From: UBA7985 sp965661545
Lineage (GTDB): Bacteria > Pseudomonadota > Alphaproteobacteria > UBA7985
Reading direction: 5' to 3'
NCBI GenBank assembly: GCA_965661545.1
Contig: CBFIEF010000008.1
Location: forward strand, 1 to 64,000
Length of the DNA stretch: 64,000 nt
In this document: piece after piece, positions 17,608 to 25,840 of the stretch
Layout of the letters: each line of letters begins with the position of its first letter
Position numbering within the stretch: position 1 is the first letter of the stretch
Program-made: the position numbers and the translations under genes
The notes under the pieces: model-generated
Databases searched by the model: none
Told to the model about the DNA's origin: nothing
What the model saw: only the letters and a program-made list of their open reading frames with translations

Positions 17608-18792
17608 TTAGCCCTGCAGGTTTTCGATGATAATGGCAATCCCTTGCCCACCACCAATGCACATGGTCAGCAGGCCATAACGTCCGCCCGTCCGTTGCAG
17701 TTCATACATCGCCTTTGTGGCGAGGATAGCGCCTGTTGCACCGACCGGATGGCCCAGCGCAATCGCGCCGCCATTGGGGTTTACAATTGCGGGGTCTAGG
17801 TCCAGCTCTCGGCTGACGTAGCATGCTTGAGCCGCGAACGCTTCGTTGCTCTCAACCACGTCGAAGTCAGACGCCTTCAAACCCGCTTTCGCCAGTGCAA
17901 TCTTAACAGCCGGAACCGGGCCAACACCCATTTCATCGGGTTCAACGCCTGCGTGGCCATAGGACACGATGCGCGCCAGCGGTGTCCCGCCAAGCTTTGC
18001 CACCGCACTTTCCGCCGCCAACGTAAGAACCGCTGCGCCGTCGTTAATGCCAGAAGCATTGCCCGCGGTCACAGATCCGTCAGCCTTGAATATCGTCTTC
18101 ATGGTGCCAAGCTTTTCGATCGTGACTTCGCGCGGGTGCTCGTCAGTATCAAAATCGACGGTCTCACGCCGGGATTTCACCGGAACGGGCACAATCTGGT
18201 CTTGGAAGTAACCGGCATCAATCGCTGCCGCAGCGCGGCGTTGGCTTTCGGCTGCAAACGCGTCCTGCGCTTCACGGTTGATCCCATAGCGGCTTGCGAT
18301 GTTTTCCGCCGTGATCCCCATCAAGCCGTGGCCAAAGGGGTCGTAAAGCGCGCCCTGCATCATATCGATGACATTGCTCTCCCCCATGCGCGCGCCAAAG
18401 CGCATGCGCGGCAGCATGTAGCCGCCATTGGACATGCTTTCCGCTCCGCCCGCGATGGCCGCTTCGCAATCGCCCAGCATCACGGTCTGTGACGCAGAAA
18501 CAATCGCCTGCAAGCCCGACCCGCACAGCCGGTTTACCGTCAGCGCTGGCGCATGCTTGGACACGCCCGCATTCACGGAAATCACACGGCTGATGTACAT
18601 GTCACGGGCTTCGCCATGGATAACGTTGCCGATGACCGTGTGCCCAAACACCTCCGCGTCCATGCCGGAGCGTGCAATCGCGGATTTGGCGGCAATGGTG
18701 CCTAAATCAATCGCAGAGGTGTCTTTGAGCGATCCGCCAAAACTGCCGATGGCAGTTCGGGATGCGCTGGTGATAATAACGGATTCAACCAT
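17608..18792 (-). CDS. Acetyl-CoA acetyltransferase (thiolase)
   Basis: Reversible condensation or cleavage of acyl-CoA with acetyl-CoA; 394 aa, typical length. The nucleophilic Cys lies in NRLCGSGLQAI (Cys 90), the SNEAFAAQA block is near 310, the GGAIALGHPVGATGA His region near 340, and the second catalytic Cys in MCIGGGQGIA near 381. It could act in beta-oxidation with the nearby ligase, dehydrogenase and hydratase, or as a biosynthetic thiolase for polyhydroxybutyrate or ketone metabolism. No phaB or phaC was found in the window to decide. Confidence 0.93.
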   Translation of the reverse strand: MVESVIITSASRTAIGSFGGSLKDTSAIDLGTIAAKSAIARSGMDAEVFGHTVIGNVIHGEARDMYISRVISVNAGVSKHAPALTVNRLCGSGLQAIVSASQTVMLGDCEAAIAGGAESMSNGGYMLPRMRFGARMGESNVIDMMQGALYDPFGHGLMGITAENIASRYGINREAQDAFAAESQRRAAAAIDAGYFQDQIVPVPVKSRRETVDFDTDEHPREVTIEKLGTMKTIFKADGSVTAGNASGINDGAAVLTLAAESAVAKLGGTPLARIVSYGHAGVEPDEMGVGPVPAVKIALAKAGLKASDFDVVESNEAFAAQACYVSRELDLDPAIVNPNGGAIALGHPVGATGAILATKAMYELQRTGGRYGLLTMCIGGGQGIAIIIENLQG

Positions 18793-18861
18793 AACGACTT
18801 TGAACCTAGTAAATTTGAGTGTGTAAGCGATGAAAAATCAGTGACCGCAGGCTTACCCGCT

Positions 18862-19545
18862 TTAGCCGCCTGCCTCAACGGACAAGAACTGGCCATCGTC
18901 CTGCAACCAGAACAGTTCAGCCGAAGCAATCGAGAACCACGCCCCATGCAGCGTCAAGCGTCCCTCGCCCATCGCCTGATCAATAAACGGAAAGTCCCGC
19001 AGGCGCGCAAGAGAGCGGCGCACGTTTTTGTGCTCCAGACACAGCTGAAGCCCGTCTTGATCCAACTCAGGGTTCTCGGTCACGGCCGCAGACCCATCCT
19101 CGTCCATCAATCCAACCCACTGATCAATGTAGTAACGCCCGCTATCGGGTTCAGGCTTGGCATCGGGGTTTTGCGCATTGCCGAGCGCAGCAGCAACCCC
19201 GCCGCACTTGGCATGCCCCATCACGACAATCCGCGAAACCTGCAAGTGCCCCACGGCAAACTCAAGCGCCGCCGCCGTACCCGCCAAATGCGCGTTGGGT
19301 TCAGCCGAGTAGGCCGAATGCGGAGGGACGATATTGGCCACGTTCCGAATCACGAACAGCTCACCGGGGGCCGCGCCAAAGATTGTCGCCGGATCCACGC
19401 GGCTATCGGCACAGGAAATAACCAAAGTATGTGGTGACTGTCCTTCTGCTAACTGTTGATAGAGCTTTTGTTGCTCATCAACGCGGTCAGAGACGAAACG
19501 GTTGTAACCATCTGCCAATTCCTGGGGCATGGTCGTGCTACACAT
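18862..19545 (-). CDS. Beta-class carbonic anhydrase
   Basis: Zinc enzyme interconverting CO2 and bicarbonate; 227 aa from ATG 19545, or 222 from the ATG five codons later. All zinc and active-site residues of the beta class are present: CADSR (Cys 45, Asp 47, Arg 49) and MGHAKCGG (His 111, Cys 114). It is monocistronic and divergent from the SDR gene. A likely role is bicarbonate supply for carboxylases or pH balance. Confidence 0.95.
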   Translation of the reverse strand: MCSTTMPQELADGYNRFVSDRVDEQQKLYQQLAEGQSPHTLVISCADSRVDPATIFGAAPGELFVIRNVANIVPPHSAYSAEPNAHLAGTAAALEFAVGHLQVSRIVVMGHAKCGGVAAALGNAQNPDAKPEPDSGRYYIDQWVGLMDEDGSAAVTENPELDQDGLQLCLEHKNVRRSLARLRDFPFIDQAMGEGRLTLHGAWFSIASAELFWLQDDGQFLSVEAGG

Positions 19546-19622
19546 ACAGAGTCCTCGTTGGTGATATCCTGATGGGGTCTAGCGCATGACGCGCTTTGCG
19601 CAAGATAAGCATGGAGGAACAA

Positions 19623-20384
19623 ATGAGCTACGACGGTAAATCAGTCCTGATCACCGGTGCAGGCAGTGGTTTTGGTAGAAGACTGGCTGAAACACTCAGC
19701 GGGATGGGCGCGCGGCTTGTTTTGGGGGACATCAACGAAGCGGGGATGGAAGAAACCAAGGCGCTTTGCGTTGGTGACACTGTGCTGGTCAAAACCGACG
19801 TCAGCAAGGAAGACGACTGCAAAGCACTGGTGGCTGCTGGGGTTGAGGCCTTTGGCGGGCTGGACGTGGCTTACAACAACGCCGGGATGGGCGGTCACGC
19901 CCCCAAGCCTTTGCACGAAATCACCGCAGAAGAATTCGACATCACGCTCAAGGTAAACACCTACGGCGTCTTCTACTGCATGAAGGCGCAGTTGCCGGTC
20001 ATGCTGCGTGCCGGCAAGGGCGCAATCCTCAATACATCCTCAGCCGCAGGCGTTTTAGGCGCGCCGTTTATGAGCGCCTACGGGGGAGCAAAACACGCCG
20101 TTACCGGTATCACCCGCGCCGCTGCCGACGAATATGCGCGCCGAGGCATCCGCGTGAACGCGATCTGTCCTTCCTTTGCTGACACCCCCATCATGGATGG
20201 CGTCATCGGACATTTCGGCCTGCCTAAGGAAGAAGCGTACACCAAGATTTCCTCACGCGTTCCGATGCGCCGCGTTGCGACGGTTGATGAAATCGTGCAG
20301 GCGATGATTTGGGCTTGCGCCGACGAAAACAGCTTCATGACAGGTCAAACGCTGCAGATCGATGGCGGTCTGACTGCGATTTAA
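19623..20384 (+). CDS. Short-chain dehydrogenase/reductase
   Basis: NAD(P)-dependent oxidoreductase of unknown substrate; 253 aa. ATG 19623 is preferred because GGAGG lies six bases before it; two upstream in-frame ATGs would bury that site. Seen: the nucleotide-binding TGAGSGFG at 9-16, NNAG near 87, the catalytic Ser region NTSSAAGVLGAPFM near 140, and the YGGAKHAV stretch with Tyr and Lys near 155. The C-terminus ends in the common TGQTLQIDGG motif of classical SDRs. The downstream operon (20435 on) starts 50 bases later, so co-transcription is possible. Confidence 0.9.
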   Translation: MSYDGKSVLITGAGSGFGRRLAETLSGMGARLVLGDINEAGMEETKALCVGDTVLVKTDVSKEDDCKALVAAGVEAFGGLDVAYNNAGMGGHAPKPLHEITAEEFDITLKVNTYGVFYCMKAQLPVMLRAGKGAILNTSSAAGVLGAPFMSAYGGAKHAVTGITRAAADEYARRGIRVNAICPSFADTPIMDGVIGHFGLPKEEAYTKISSRVPMRRVATVDEIVQAMIWACADENSFMTGQTLQIDGGLTAI

Positions 20385-20422
20385 GCGATCTCGCGCTCCA
20401 AACGCATAAGGTTGTAGAACAG

Positions 20423-20448
20423 CGGCCTCATACTATGATATGGGGCCG
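20423..20448 (+). promoter_or_regulatory. Stem-loop around the start codon of the HxxE protein gene
   Basis: CGGCCTCATA (20423-20432) pairs with TATGGGGCCG (20439-20448), ten pairs including one G-U, leaving a six-base loop CTATGA that holds ATG 20435. No T-run follows, so it is not a classical terminator. It could hide the translation start or favour ATG 20450 just after the stem. The effect is inference. Confidence 0.45.
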
Positions 20449-21361
20449 TATGCGTTTGATGCTCTGGACATTTTTGGCTTTGGTCGCGCTGCTCACTGGC
20501 GGTGCAAACCCCGCTTTGGCACAAAAACCAGACTTTTTGCTGTGTCAGGATTGGCGACTGTTTCAGGATGCCGATTTCATCCAACACGCTGAAACCATGG
20601 CCGGCCTGAACCCTTGCGTGACCTATGAACCGCTGATTTCTGGCGAGGTCGAGTGGCGACTTGTTCGGCTCCAGCAAGGCCCAGAAATTCCGAAGTCCGC
20701 GCCTTTGGTGGTGGTTCTGCACGACAACGAAGACGCGGCCCTTGTTGGCGCGCTCAGCGTGCTGGCGATCCGCAACGTGCAAGTCGTGATGCTCGACACC
20801 GCCGAAAGCCGCGATTGGGCCGGCGTAGACCCGAACCGCTTGTTTGTCAGCCCCGGCGCAATCATCAACAACTGCCCCTTCCCCCAGCATCTGGACGCAG
20901 GCTTCGCCCAAGCCATCTTGCGCGATTGGAGCGGTCAGCACCCCGTCATCTCGATGCACAGCAACGCCCCCGGCATGCACGGTGACGGCGCGAATGGGCG
21001 GGGTTCGATATCGATGTTGGGCCCCAAAAAGCACCAGCGCGCCTTCCACGCCGCCATAGATCCCTTCCAGCCTCGCCTGACCGACCCCGACAACCTGATC
21101 TACATCACCGGTCTGGGGCCTTTGCCCGGCCCGGTTCAGGGGGATGTGATTTTTCGCCTGCGCGATGCCGGGGTGAATGTGCTTTACAGTCAAATCTGGC
21201 CAGAAACCCAAGACTGCTCTTTGTCAGATTTCTTGACGCTGCGCGGTCAGTCGGACCTATACTTCAATATCGAAGTCGAAGAAGCCGACGGTGCCAGCGC
21301 CGTTACCCTCGCGCGGAGACTGCTCTTCGTACTCGAAAACCGTCAGGCGAGACTAAACTGA
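20435..21361 (+). CDS. Periplasmic protein with an M14-like HxxE zinc site, function unknown
   Basis: A 308-aa exported protein I cannot name. Residues 1-29 are a signal peptide (PALA then QKPDF). The core has VVVLHDNEDAA (His 96, Glu 99), VDPNRLFVS at 131-139, VISMHSNAPG with His 175, and NIEVEEADG with Glu 280. HxxE, a distant His and a C-terminal Glu in this order match the zinc and catalytic residues of M14-type carboxypeptidases and succinylglutamate desuccinylase-like proteins. I infer a periplasmic amidase or peptidase, possibly acting on cell-wall peptides. The start is uncertain (20435 or 20450), and a stem-loop places ATG 20435 in its loop. It is followed two bases later by the DUF4129-like gene, so the two probably act together. 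Confidence 0.65.
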   Translation: MIWGRMRLMLWTFLALVALLTGGANPALAQKPDFLLCQDWRLFQDADFIQHAETMAGLNPCVTYEPLISGEVEWRLVRLQQGPEIPKSAPLVVVLHDNEDAALVGALSVLAIRNVQVVMLDTAESRDWAGVDPNRLFVSPGAIINNCPFPQHLDAGFAQAILRDWSGQHPVISMHSNAPGMHGDGANGRGSISMLGPKKHQRAFHAAIDPFQPRLTDPDNLIYITGLGPLPGPVQGDVIFRLRDAGVNVLYSQIWPETQDCSLSDFLTLRGQSDLYFNIEVEEADGASAVTLARRLLFVLENRQARLN

Positions 21362-21363
21362 TC

Positions 21364-22014
21364 ATGAGAACCCTGTTCGCAACGCTCTGGCTGCTTATCG
21401 GCCTGCTGTTCACGGCTCAAGGTGCGCTGGCACAAGCCGACTACGGTGATCTCGCAGATCGTCACAGGTTGCAGCAAACCTTTCCCGACGGCTCGACACA
21501 GCCAGACCTCGACGAACCCAGACCACGCCGCAATCTATCAGCACCCAATATCGAGATCAGCCAGTTTTTGCTGATCCTGCTTGCCGTTGCCATCACCGGT
21601 ACTTTTGGCTTTTTCATCATCCGAAACGCCCTCGCCTACCGTCGGCAAAACCGGACTTTTGACGGAGCTTCTGATGGACCCTCGGCACCGGTTGAGGTCT
21701 GGGGAACCGTTCCAGAAGACAGCTGGGATGCCCTTCTGGACCGCTTGCGTCTCAGCGGTGATCCGAACACGGCTCTGCACGAAATGCTGCTGGCCGCCAT
21801 CGGGTTTTGTCAGAAAGAACTCGCCATCCATATCCCGCGCGCCAAAACACCCCGCGAAATCCGCCTGAGCTTGCCTGCTGACTTTGCGGGCGCAGCGGCT
21901 TTTGAAACCTTGGTATCGGGCGCTGAATTAGCGTGGTTTGGGGCCAAGCCCGTCGACCGTCCCATGTTTAATCGCGGTTTAGACGCCCTCGAGCAAATTT
22001 TCCGCCTACGCTGA
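21364..22014 (+). CDS. Membrane-anchored DUF4129-like protein
   Basis: A 216-aa protein with a signal peptide (1-24), a short proline-rich periplasmic stretch, one membrane helix (about 62-83, ISQFLLILLAVAITGTFGFF), and a cytoplasmic C-terminal domain. That domain carries the RAKTPREIRLSLP and AWFGAKPVDRPMFNRGLDALE pattern of DUF4129 proteins. In other bacteria DUF4129 proteins often sit with MoxR/VWA or transglutaminase-like genes; here the partner is the HxxE periplasmic protein two bases upstream. The last nine bases overlap the convergent amidase gene. The function is unknown. Confidence 0.7.
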   Translation: MRTLFATLWLLIGLLFTAQGALAQADYGDLADRHRLQQTFPDGSTQPDLDEPRPRRNLSAPNIEISQFLLILLAVAITGTFGFFIIRNALAYRRQNRTFDGASDGPSAPVEVWGTVPEDSWDALLDRLRLSGDPNTALHEMLLAAIGFCQKELAIHIPRAKTPREIRLSLPADFAGAAAFETLVSGAELAWFGAKPVDRPMFNRGLDALEQIFRLR

Positions 22015-23220
22015 TTCACCACCACCAAGGCGTTCTGCCCAAGCCTGTGCCAGCCCCAACAGAGCGCGATCCGAACCCCTTGCGCCCATGACCGACAGGC
22101 CGCGTGGCACGCCATCAGTATTGGGCAAAGGAATCTGGATTTGCGGCACGCCCAGCAACGGCGAAATCGACGTTAAGCCCAACAGCATTTTCCGCGTCAC
22201 TTCCCGGCTTTCCAAAGCATTCGGGTCGCTTAGCTCTGAGAACTTCTGTGCCGCCGCGGGACCGGTTGGAAGGATGATGAAACCGCCCCGATCCAGCACG
22301 TCGGTCAAAGACTTGTAAGCGACATTCGCCCGCGCACGCGCTGGTGCTTCCTGCTCCCGTTTCCGCGTCGCGGCGAGGTCAAAGCGGGAGAGAATATCAG
22401 GTGCGAGCCGAGGCTTTTCAGCCTCAATCCACGCGCCGTGCTCAGCCCAGGCATAAATCCCCTGAACCACGCCAAAGTTCTCATACCCCGCACGGAACAT
22501 GGCTTGCGCGTCGCCAATCTCACAATCTGGGAACACGCCCAGACGTTCAGCAATCAGCGCCGGTATATCCCGCATCCGGGGTTCAAGCGGTTCAAACAGG
22601 CTTGAGGCGATCAGGATTTCGCCATCCGGCAGACCCGGCGCTGCCACTGGCTCGCCTAACAGCACCGCCATACCCTTAGCCAGCGATCCGGCGTCTCGCG
22701 TCATCAAACCAACCGTGTCCAGCGGCGCGCTCAAATCCATGCAACCCTCTGCGCTCACTCGCCCATGGGTCGGACGCAGGCCAAACAGATTGTTGTACAA
22801 AGCCGGAATGCGCACAGAACCGCCCGTATCAGTTCCCAAGCCCAAATCCGCCAAATCACCCGCAACAGCCACCGCCGAACCACTCGACGAACCGCCCGGT
22901 ATCCGGTCTGGCGTTATGGGGTTTTTTGGGGTGCCATAGTCGATATTTTGCCCCACCAGCGACGCCGCCAGTTGCTCCGTGATGGTCTTCCCCACCATGG
23001 TCGCGCCCGCGTCGAGCAAAGCCTGCACCGCGCTTGCCGTCCGCGCAGCAGGCTGGTTGGCCTTGGGCCAGTCCAAGACACCGCAAGCCGTCGGCATGCC
23101 TTCAACGTCAAACAAGTCCTTCACCGCCAGCCGAAGCCCCGTCAACAGGCCTTCAGCCGCGCCGTGGCGGCTTTCGTGGATGACGAAAGGGTCGTCAACG
23201 ATTGTGTAAGTTTCGCTCAC
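22006..23220 (-). CDS. Amidase (amidase signature family)
   Basis: Amide hydrolase of 404 aa with the complete Ser-cis-Ser-Lys triad: Lys 34 (LRLAVKDLFD), the Gly/Ser-rich loop IPGGSSSGSAVAVA at 107-120, and the nucleophile region TDTGGSVRIPA at 130-140 (Ser 135). The C-terminal part is shorter than in GatA, and no GatB or GatC is nearby, so this is a catabolic or detoxifying amidase rather than the tRNA amidotransferase subunit. The substrate is unknown. It overlaps the DUF4129-like gene tail to tail. Confidence 0.88.
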   Translation of the reverse strand: MSETYTIVDDPFVIHESRHGAAEGLLTGLRLAVKDLFDVEGMPTACGVLDWPKANQPAARTASAVQALLDAGATMVGKTITEQLAASLVGQNIDYGTPKNPITPDRIPGGSSSGSAVAVAGDLADLGLGTDTGGSVRIPALYNNLFGLRPTHGRVSAEGCMDLSAPLDTVGLMTRDAGSLAKGMAVLLGEPVAAPGLPDGEILIASSLFEPLEPRMRDIPALIAERLGVFPDCEIGDAQAMFRAGYENFGVVQGIYAWAEHGAWIEAEKPRLAPDILSRFDLAATRKREQEAPARARANVAYKSLTDVLDRGGFIILPTGPAAAQKFSELSDPNALESREVTRKMLLGLTSISPLLGVPQIQIPLPNTDGVPRGLSVMGARGSDRALLGLAQAWAERLGGGESA

Positions 23221-23282
23221 GGCTCAGGCTCCTTTGCTCAGGCTTCACCTTAACGCATCAAGTACCCCGTTGAACACGGAAC

Positions 23283-24062
23283 CTACTGATCGCGCTTCCA
23301 GACTGGTTTCCGCTTCTCCATAAACGCGGCCATGCCCTCTTTCTGGTCTTCGGTTGAGAACAAACCAGCGAACACCCGCCGTTCTGCGCCGATACCTTCT
23401 TTGAGGCCGGTCTCGAAAGCCCGGTTCACAGCGTCTTTACAGGCCACGGTCGCGATCTTGGAAAAACCGGCGATCTTGGTCGCGGTTTTCATCACGTCCT
23501 CTTCGATGGCGTCCGGCTCAACCACGCGCGCCACCAAACCAGCGCTCTCTGCTTCTTCGGCGCCCATGAAACGCCCCGTAAGGCACAATTCCATCGACTT
23601 AGCCTTGCCCAGCGCCTTGGTCAGACGCTGCGTTCCGCCTGCGCCGGGGATCACGCCCAGCGAAATCTCAGGCTGGCCAAACTGCGCGGTAGTCGAGGCA
23701 ATGATGATGTCGCACATCATCGCCAGCTCACAGCCGCCACCCAGCGCGTAGCCCGATACCGACGCAATCATCGGTGTCCGGGTTTCGCCGATTTTGTCCC
23801 ACTGGCCAAAAGGGTTAACGCCGTACATGTGCTCAAAGGTCTTGTCGGACATCTCGCGAATATCCGCGCCGGCGGCAAACGCCTTTTCCGAGCCCTTGAT
23901 GACGATACAGCCAACGCTTTCGTCCTCATCCGCGGCCTGACAAACCGACAGAACTTCCAGCATCAACGGCATGTTTAACGCATTTAGCGCTTTGGGGCGG
24001 TTCAGTTGGATGACCTTTACTCGGCCTTCCTGACTGATGAGGACATTTTCAAATTCAGACAT
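23283..24062 (-). CDS. Enoyl-CoA hydratase
   Basis: Hydrates 2-enoyl-CoA in beta-oxidation; 259 aa from ATG 24062, which has an AAAGGAAAAA ribosome site. A longer frame to 24104 would overlap the upstream MBL gene and adds no conserved residues. Seen crotonase motifs: GSEKAFAAGADIREM near 62 (oxyanion region), SGYALGGGCELAMMCD near 105 with the first catalytic Glu, and FGQPEISLGVIPGAGGTQRL near 130 with the second. With the thiolase at 17608 and the dehydrogenase at 14064 it could supply most of a beta-oxidation cycle; the hydroxyacyl-CoA dehydrogenase is not in the window. Confidence 0.93.
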   Translation of the reverse strand: MSEFENVLISQEGRVKVIQLNRPKALNALNMPLMLEVLSVCQAADEDESVGCIVIKGSEKAFAAGADIREMSDKTFEHMYGVNPFGQWDKIGETRTPMIASVSGYALGGGCELAMMCDIIIASTTAQFGQPEISLGVIPGAGGTQRLTKALGKAKSMELCLTGRFMGAEEAESAGLVARVVEPDAIEEDVMKTATKIAGFSKIATVACKDAVNRAFETGLKEGIGAERRVFAGLFSTEDQKEGMAAFMEKRKPVWKRDQ

Positions 24063-24100
24063 TAGCTTTTTCCTTTCTGCTTCGCTCCCGTCCCGCGGTA

Positions 24101-24865
24101 TCAAGACGCGAGCGAAATTCCTTCTTTGGCCTTGTGTTCAATATAGCGTGCAACGATCTGCTCGGCTCTAGACCGGTTCATTGGCGCCTGATGCCCCCCA
24201 AAAATTTGATCGAACTCCTGCGCGATCAAGCGTTGGTGAGAGCGAAGAATATCTTTCTTACTGCTGTGCGACAGCACATCGACAATATACCCGTTCATGA
24301 GCACGTCACCGGTGAACATCCATTTCCGCTTGGCATCGATGAAGGTCAGGCTATCGGGCGAATGACCGGGGGTCTCTATGATGTCCAAAACCACGTCCCC
24401 CAAGTCAATCTGATCTCCCTCGCCCACAACATCAGTCAAGTCGCTAGGCCGGAAGTTCTCGCCGTACCTCTGCGCGTCAAAGCCGAGGTACTCAAAGCCT
24501 CGATCAATCAATTTGAGCTGCGGCGTAAAGGGCTGTGCGTTGGTGTTGTGGGGGTTCGGGCTGCGCACAATGTCCAGCGCATCCGCGTGCCCAAAGCGGC
24601 GGTCATGAAAGCGGCCATGTTGGTTGATGTGATCGCAGTGCGCGTGCGTAATGGCGAGCCAAAGCGGCTTTTCGCGATTGGGGAACAAGGCCTCCATTGG
24701 CCAATCCACAACACCCCAACCCGCATCGATCACCAAGTCAGCGTCTCGCCCCTCAACAATCCACACGTTCGACCGTATCAAAGACCGGATCACCTTTTCG
24801 CTCAGCAGCCACAGGCCAGGTTCGACTGTCTCCAAACGGAAAAATTCATTCTCAAAAGGATGCAT
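24101..24865 (-). CDS. MBL-fold metallo-hydrolase
   Basis: Metallo-beta-lactamase superfamily hydrolase, 254 aa. The metal ligands are visible: THAHCDHINQH near 72-82 (HxHxDH), ETPGHSPDSL with His near 165, a TGDVLMNGY Asp near 190, and GGHQAPM with His near 230. No signal peptide, so cytoplasmic. Family members include glyoxalase II-like and thioesterase-like enzymes. Only 38 bases separate it from the enoyl-CoA hydratase downstream on the same strand, which suggests an operon and perhaps an acyl-thioester substrate (inference). Confidence 0.85.
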   Translation of the reverse strand: MHPFENEFFRLETVEPGLWLLSEKVIRSLIRSNVWIVEGRDADLVIDAGWGVVDWPMEALFPNREKPLWLAITHAHCDHINQHGRFHDRRFGHADALDIVRSPNPHNTNAQPFTPQLKLIDRGFEYLGFDAQRYGENFRPSDLTDVVGEGDQIDLGDVVLDIIETPGHSPDSLTFIDAKRKWMFTGDVLMNGYIVDVLSHSSKKDILRSHQRLIAQEFDQIFGGHQAPMNRSRAEQIVARYIEHKAKEGISLAS

Positions 24866-24918
24866 TCGGGCCCTGCTTTATCGTGATGCAGACAGCGGAA
24901 AAGGCATCCCCCACCCCA

Positions 24919-25779
24919 TCAGCTTTCTTTGGATTCTTCGGCGTCGGATTTTTCAGCATCTGACTCATCGGTTTGAACCTCAAAACCCGATGACGGAAGT
25001 TCAGCCTTGATGTAGCTGAGATCTCCACCGTCGTCGACAACCAGCAAAACCTTGAGCCCGCGCGTCATCTGCATCGCGCCGTCTTCGGTCCGCACCACTT
25101 CTCCCTCACGTTCGTTCCAATCAAAGACTGGAACCTGTCCGCGATGGTTGGCCATAAGCTCTTCAAACAAGGCTCTGGCGTTGGTGGGGTGAAGGCGGAT
25201 GCAGCCGCCGCTGTTGCGTTTGCCAAGGTTCTTGATCAGCTTCTCTGAGGCCGCATGAACCGCCCAACCGGTCGGCTCGCCGTCTTCCAGATAGCGCCAG
25301 AACATGGAAAACGGCATCGGCGCATCGTCCCAAGTCGTCGTGTTGTAATCGCGGTAAAACCGGCTTTGGTCGAGCTGGTAAATGCCTGTTGGCGTCGTGG
25401 TGAAATACTTTTCTTCCAGCTCTCGCCCCGTCGAAACCTCCCAGATGTCCGAAGCCGACCACGCACAGCCGCCACAACCGGGCGTATCAGGACGCATCAC
25501 CATCATCGACTGCGAGTGTTCGCCCTTAGCGCCCTTGTTGACCACAAGCACGATATTGAAATGTTGGAGGATCTCCCCGTCAAGCGTCGCCAGCCGCGCC
25601 CCTTCGGCGGGCACAATCTGCTGACCATCGACGAAGTAGCCGGGCTTAACCCCCGGCGCGTTAAGCTCATCCAGCTTTCCATTTGATGCGCCGCAAGCAG
25701 CAACCATCAAAGCCAAAAAGCCAGCAAGGCAGGCCCGTAGCGCCTTGCTCAAGAAACCCAAAGACAGAACAGACAGCAC
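24919..25779 (-). CDS. L,D-transpeptidase lipoprotein
   Basis: Cell-wall cross-linking or lipoprotein-attaching enzyme of the YkuD family, 286 aa. An N-terminal hydrophobic segment ends in the lipobox LMVAAC, so Cys 29 is probably lipidated and the protein sits in the periplasm on a membrane. The catalytic signature is WAVHAASEKLIKNLG ... SGGCIRLHPTNARAL, with His 175 and catalytic Cys 193. An additional GCGGC cluster at 101-105 is unusual and may form a disulfide or bind metal. The C-terminus is an acidic tail (SDAEKSDAEESKES). It lies downstream of the MDR oxidoreductase stop with a hairpin between the two. Confidence 0.9.
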   Translation of the reverse strand: MLSVLSLGFLSKALRACLAGFLALMVAACGASNGKLDELNAPGVKPGYFVDGQQIVPAEGARLATLDGEILQHFNIVLVVNKGAKGEHSQSMMVMRPDTPGCGGCAWSASDIWEVSTGRELEEKYFTTTPTGIYQLDQSRFYRDYNTTTWDDAPMPFSMFWRYLEDGEPTGWAVHAASEKLIKNLGKRNSGGCIRLHPTNARALFEELMANHRGQVPVFDWNEREGEVVRTEDGAMQMTRGLKVLLVVDDGGDLSYIKAELPSSGFEVQTDESDAEKSDAEESKES

Positions 25780-25817
25780 GAAGCGTCCTCCAACATTCTC
25801 AGAGATATGCGTTCAAA

Positions 25818-25839
25818 GTGTTTTGGTTTTTTAAAACAC
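25818..25839 (-). terminator. Probable terminator after the MDR oxidoreductase
   Basis: GTGTTTT (25818-25824) pairs with AAAACAC (25833-25839). It lies just past the stop of the minus-strand oxidoreductase gene and before the start of the L,D-transpeptidase gene. The stem is AT-rich and only seven pairs long, so it may be weak. Confidence 0.45.
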
Positions 25840-25840
25840 C

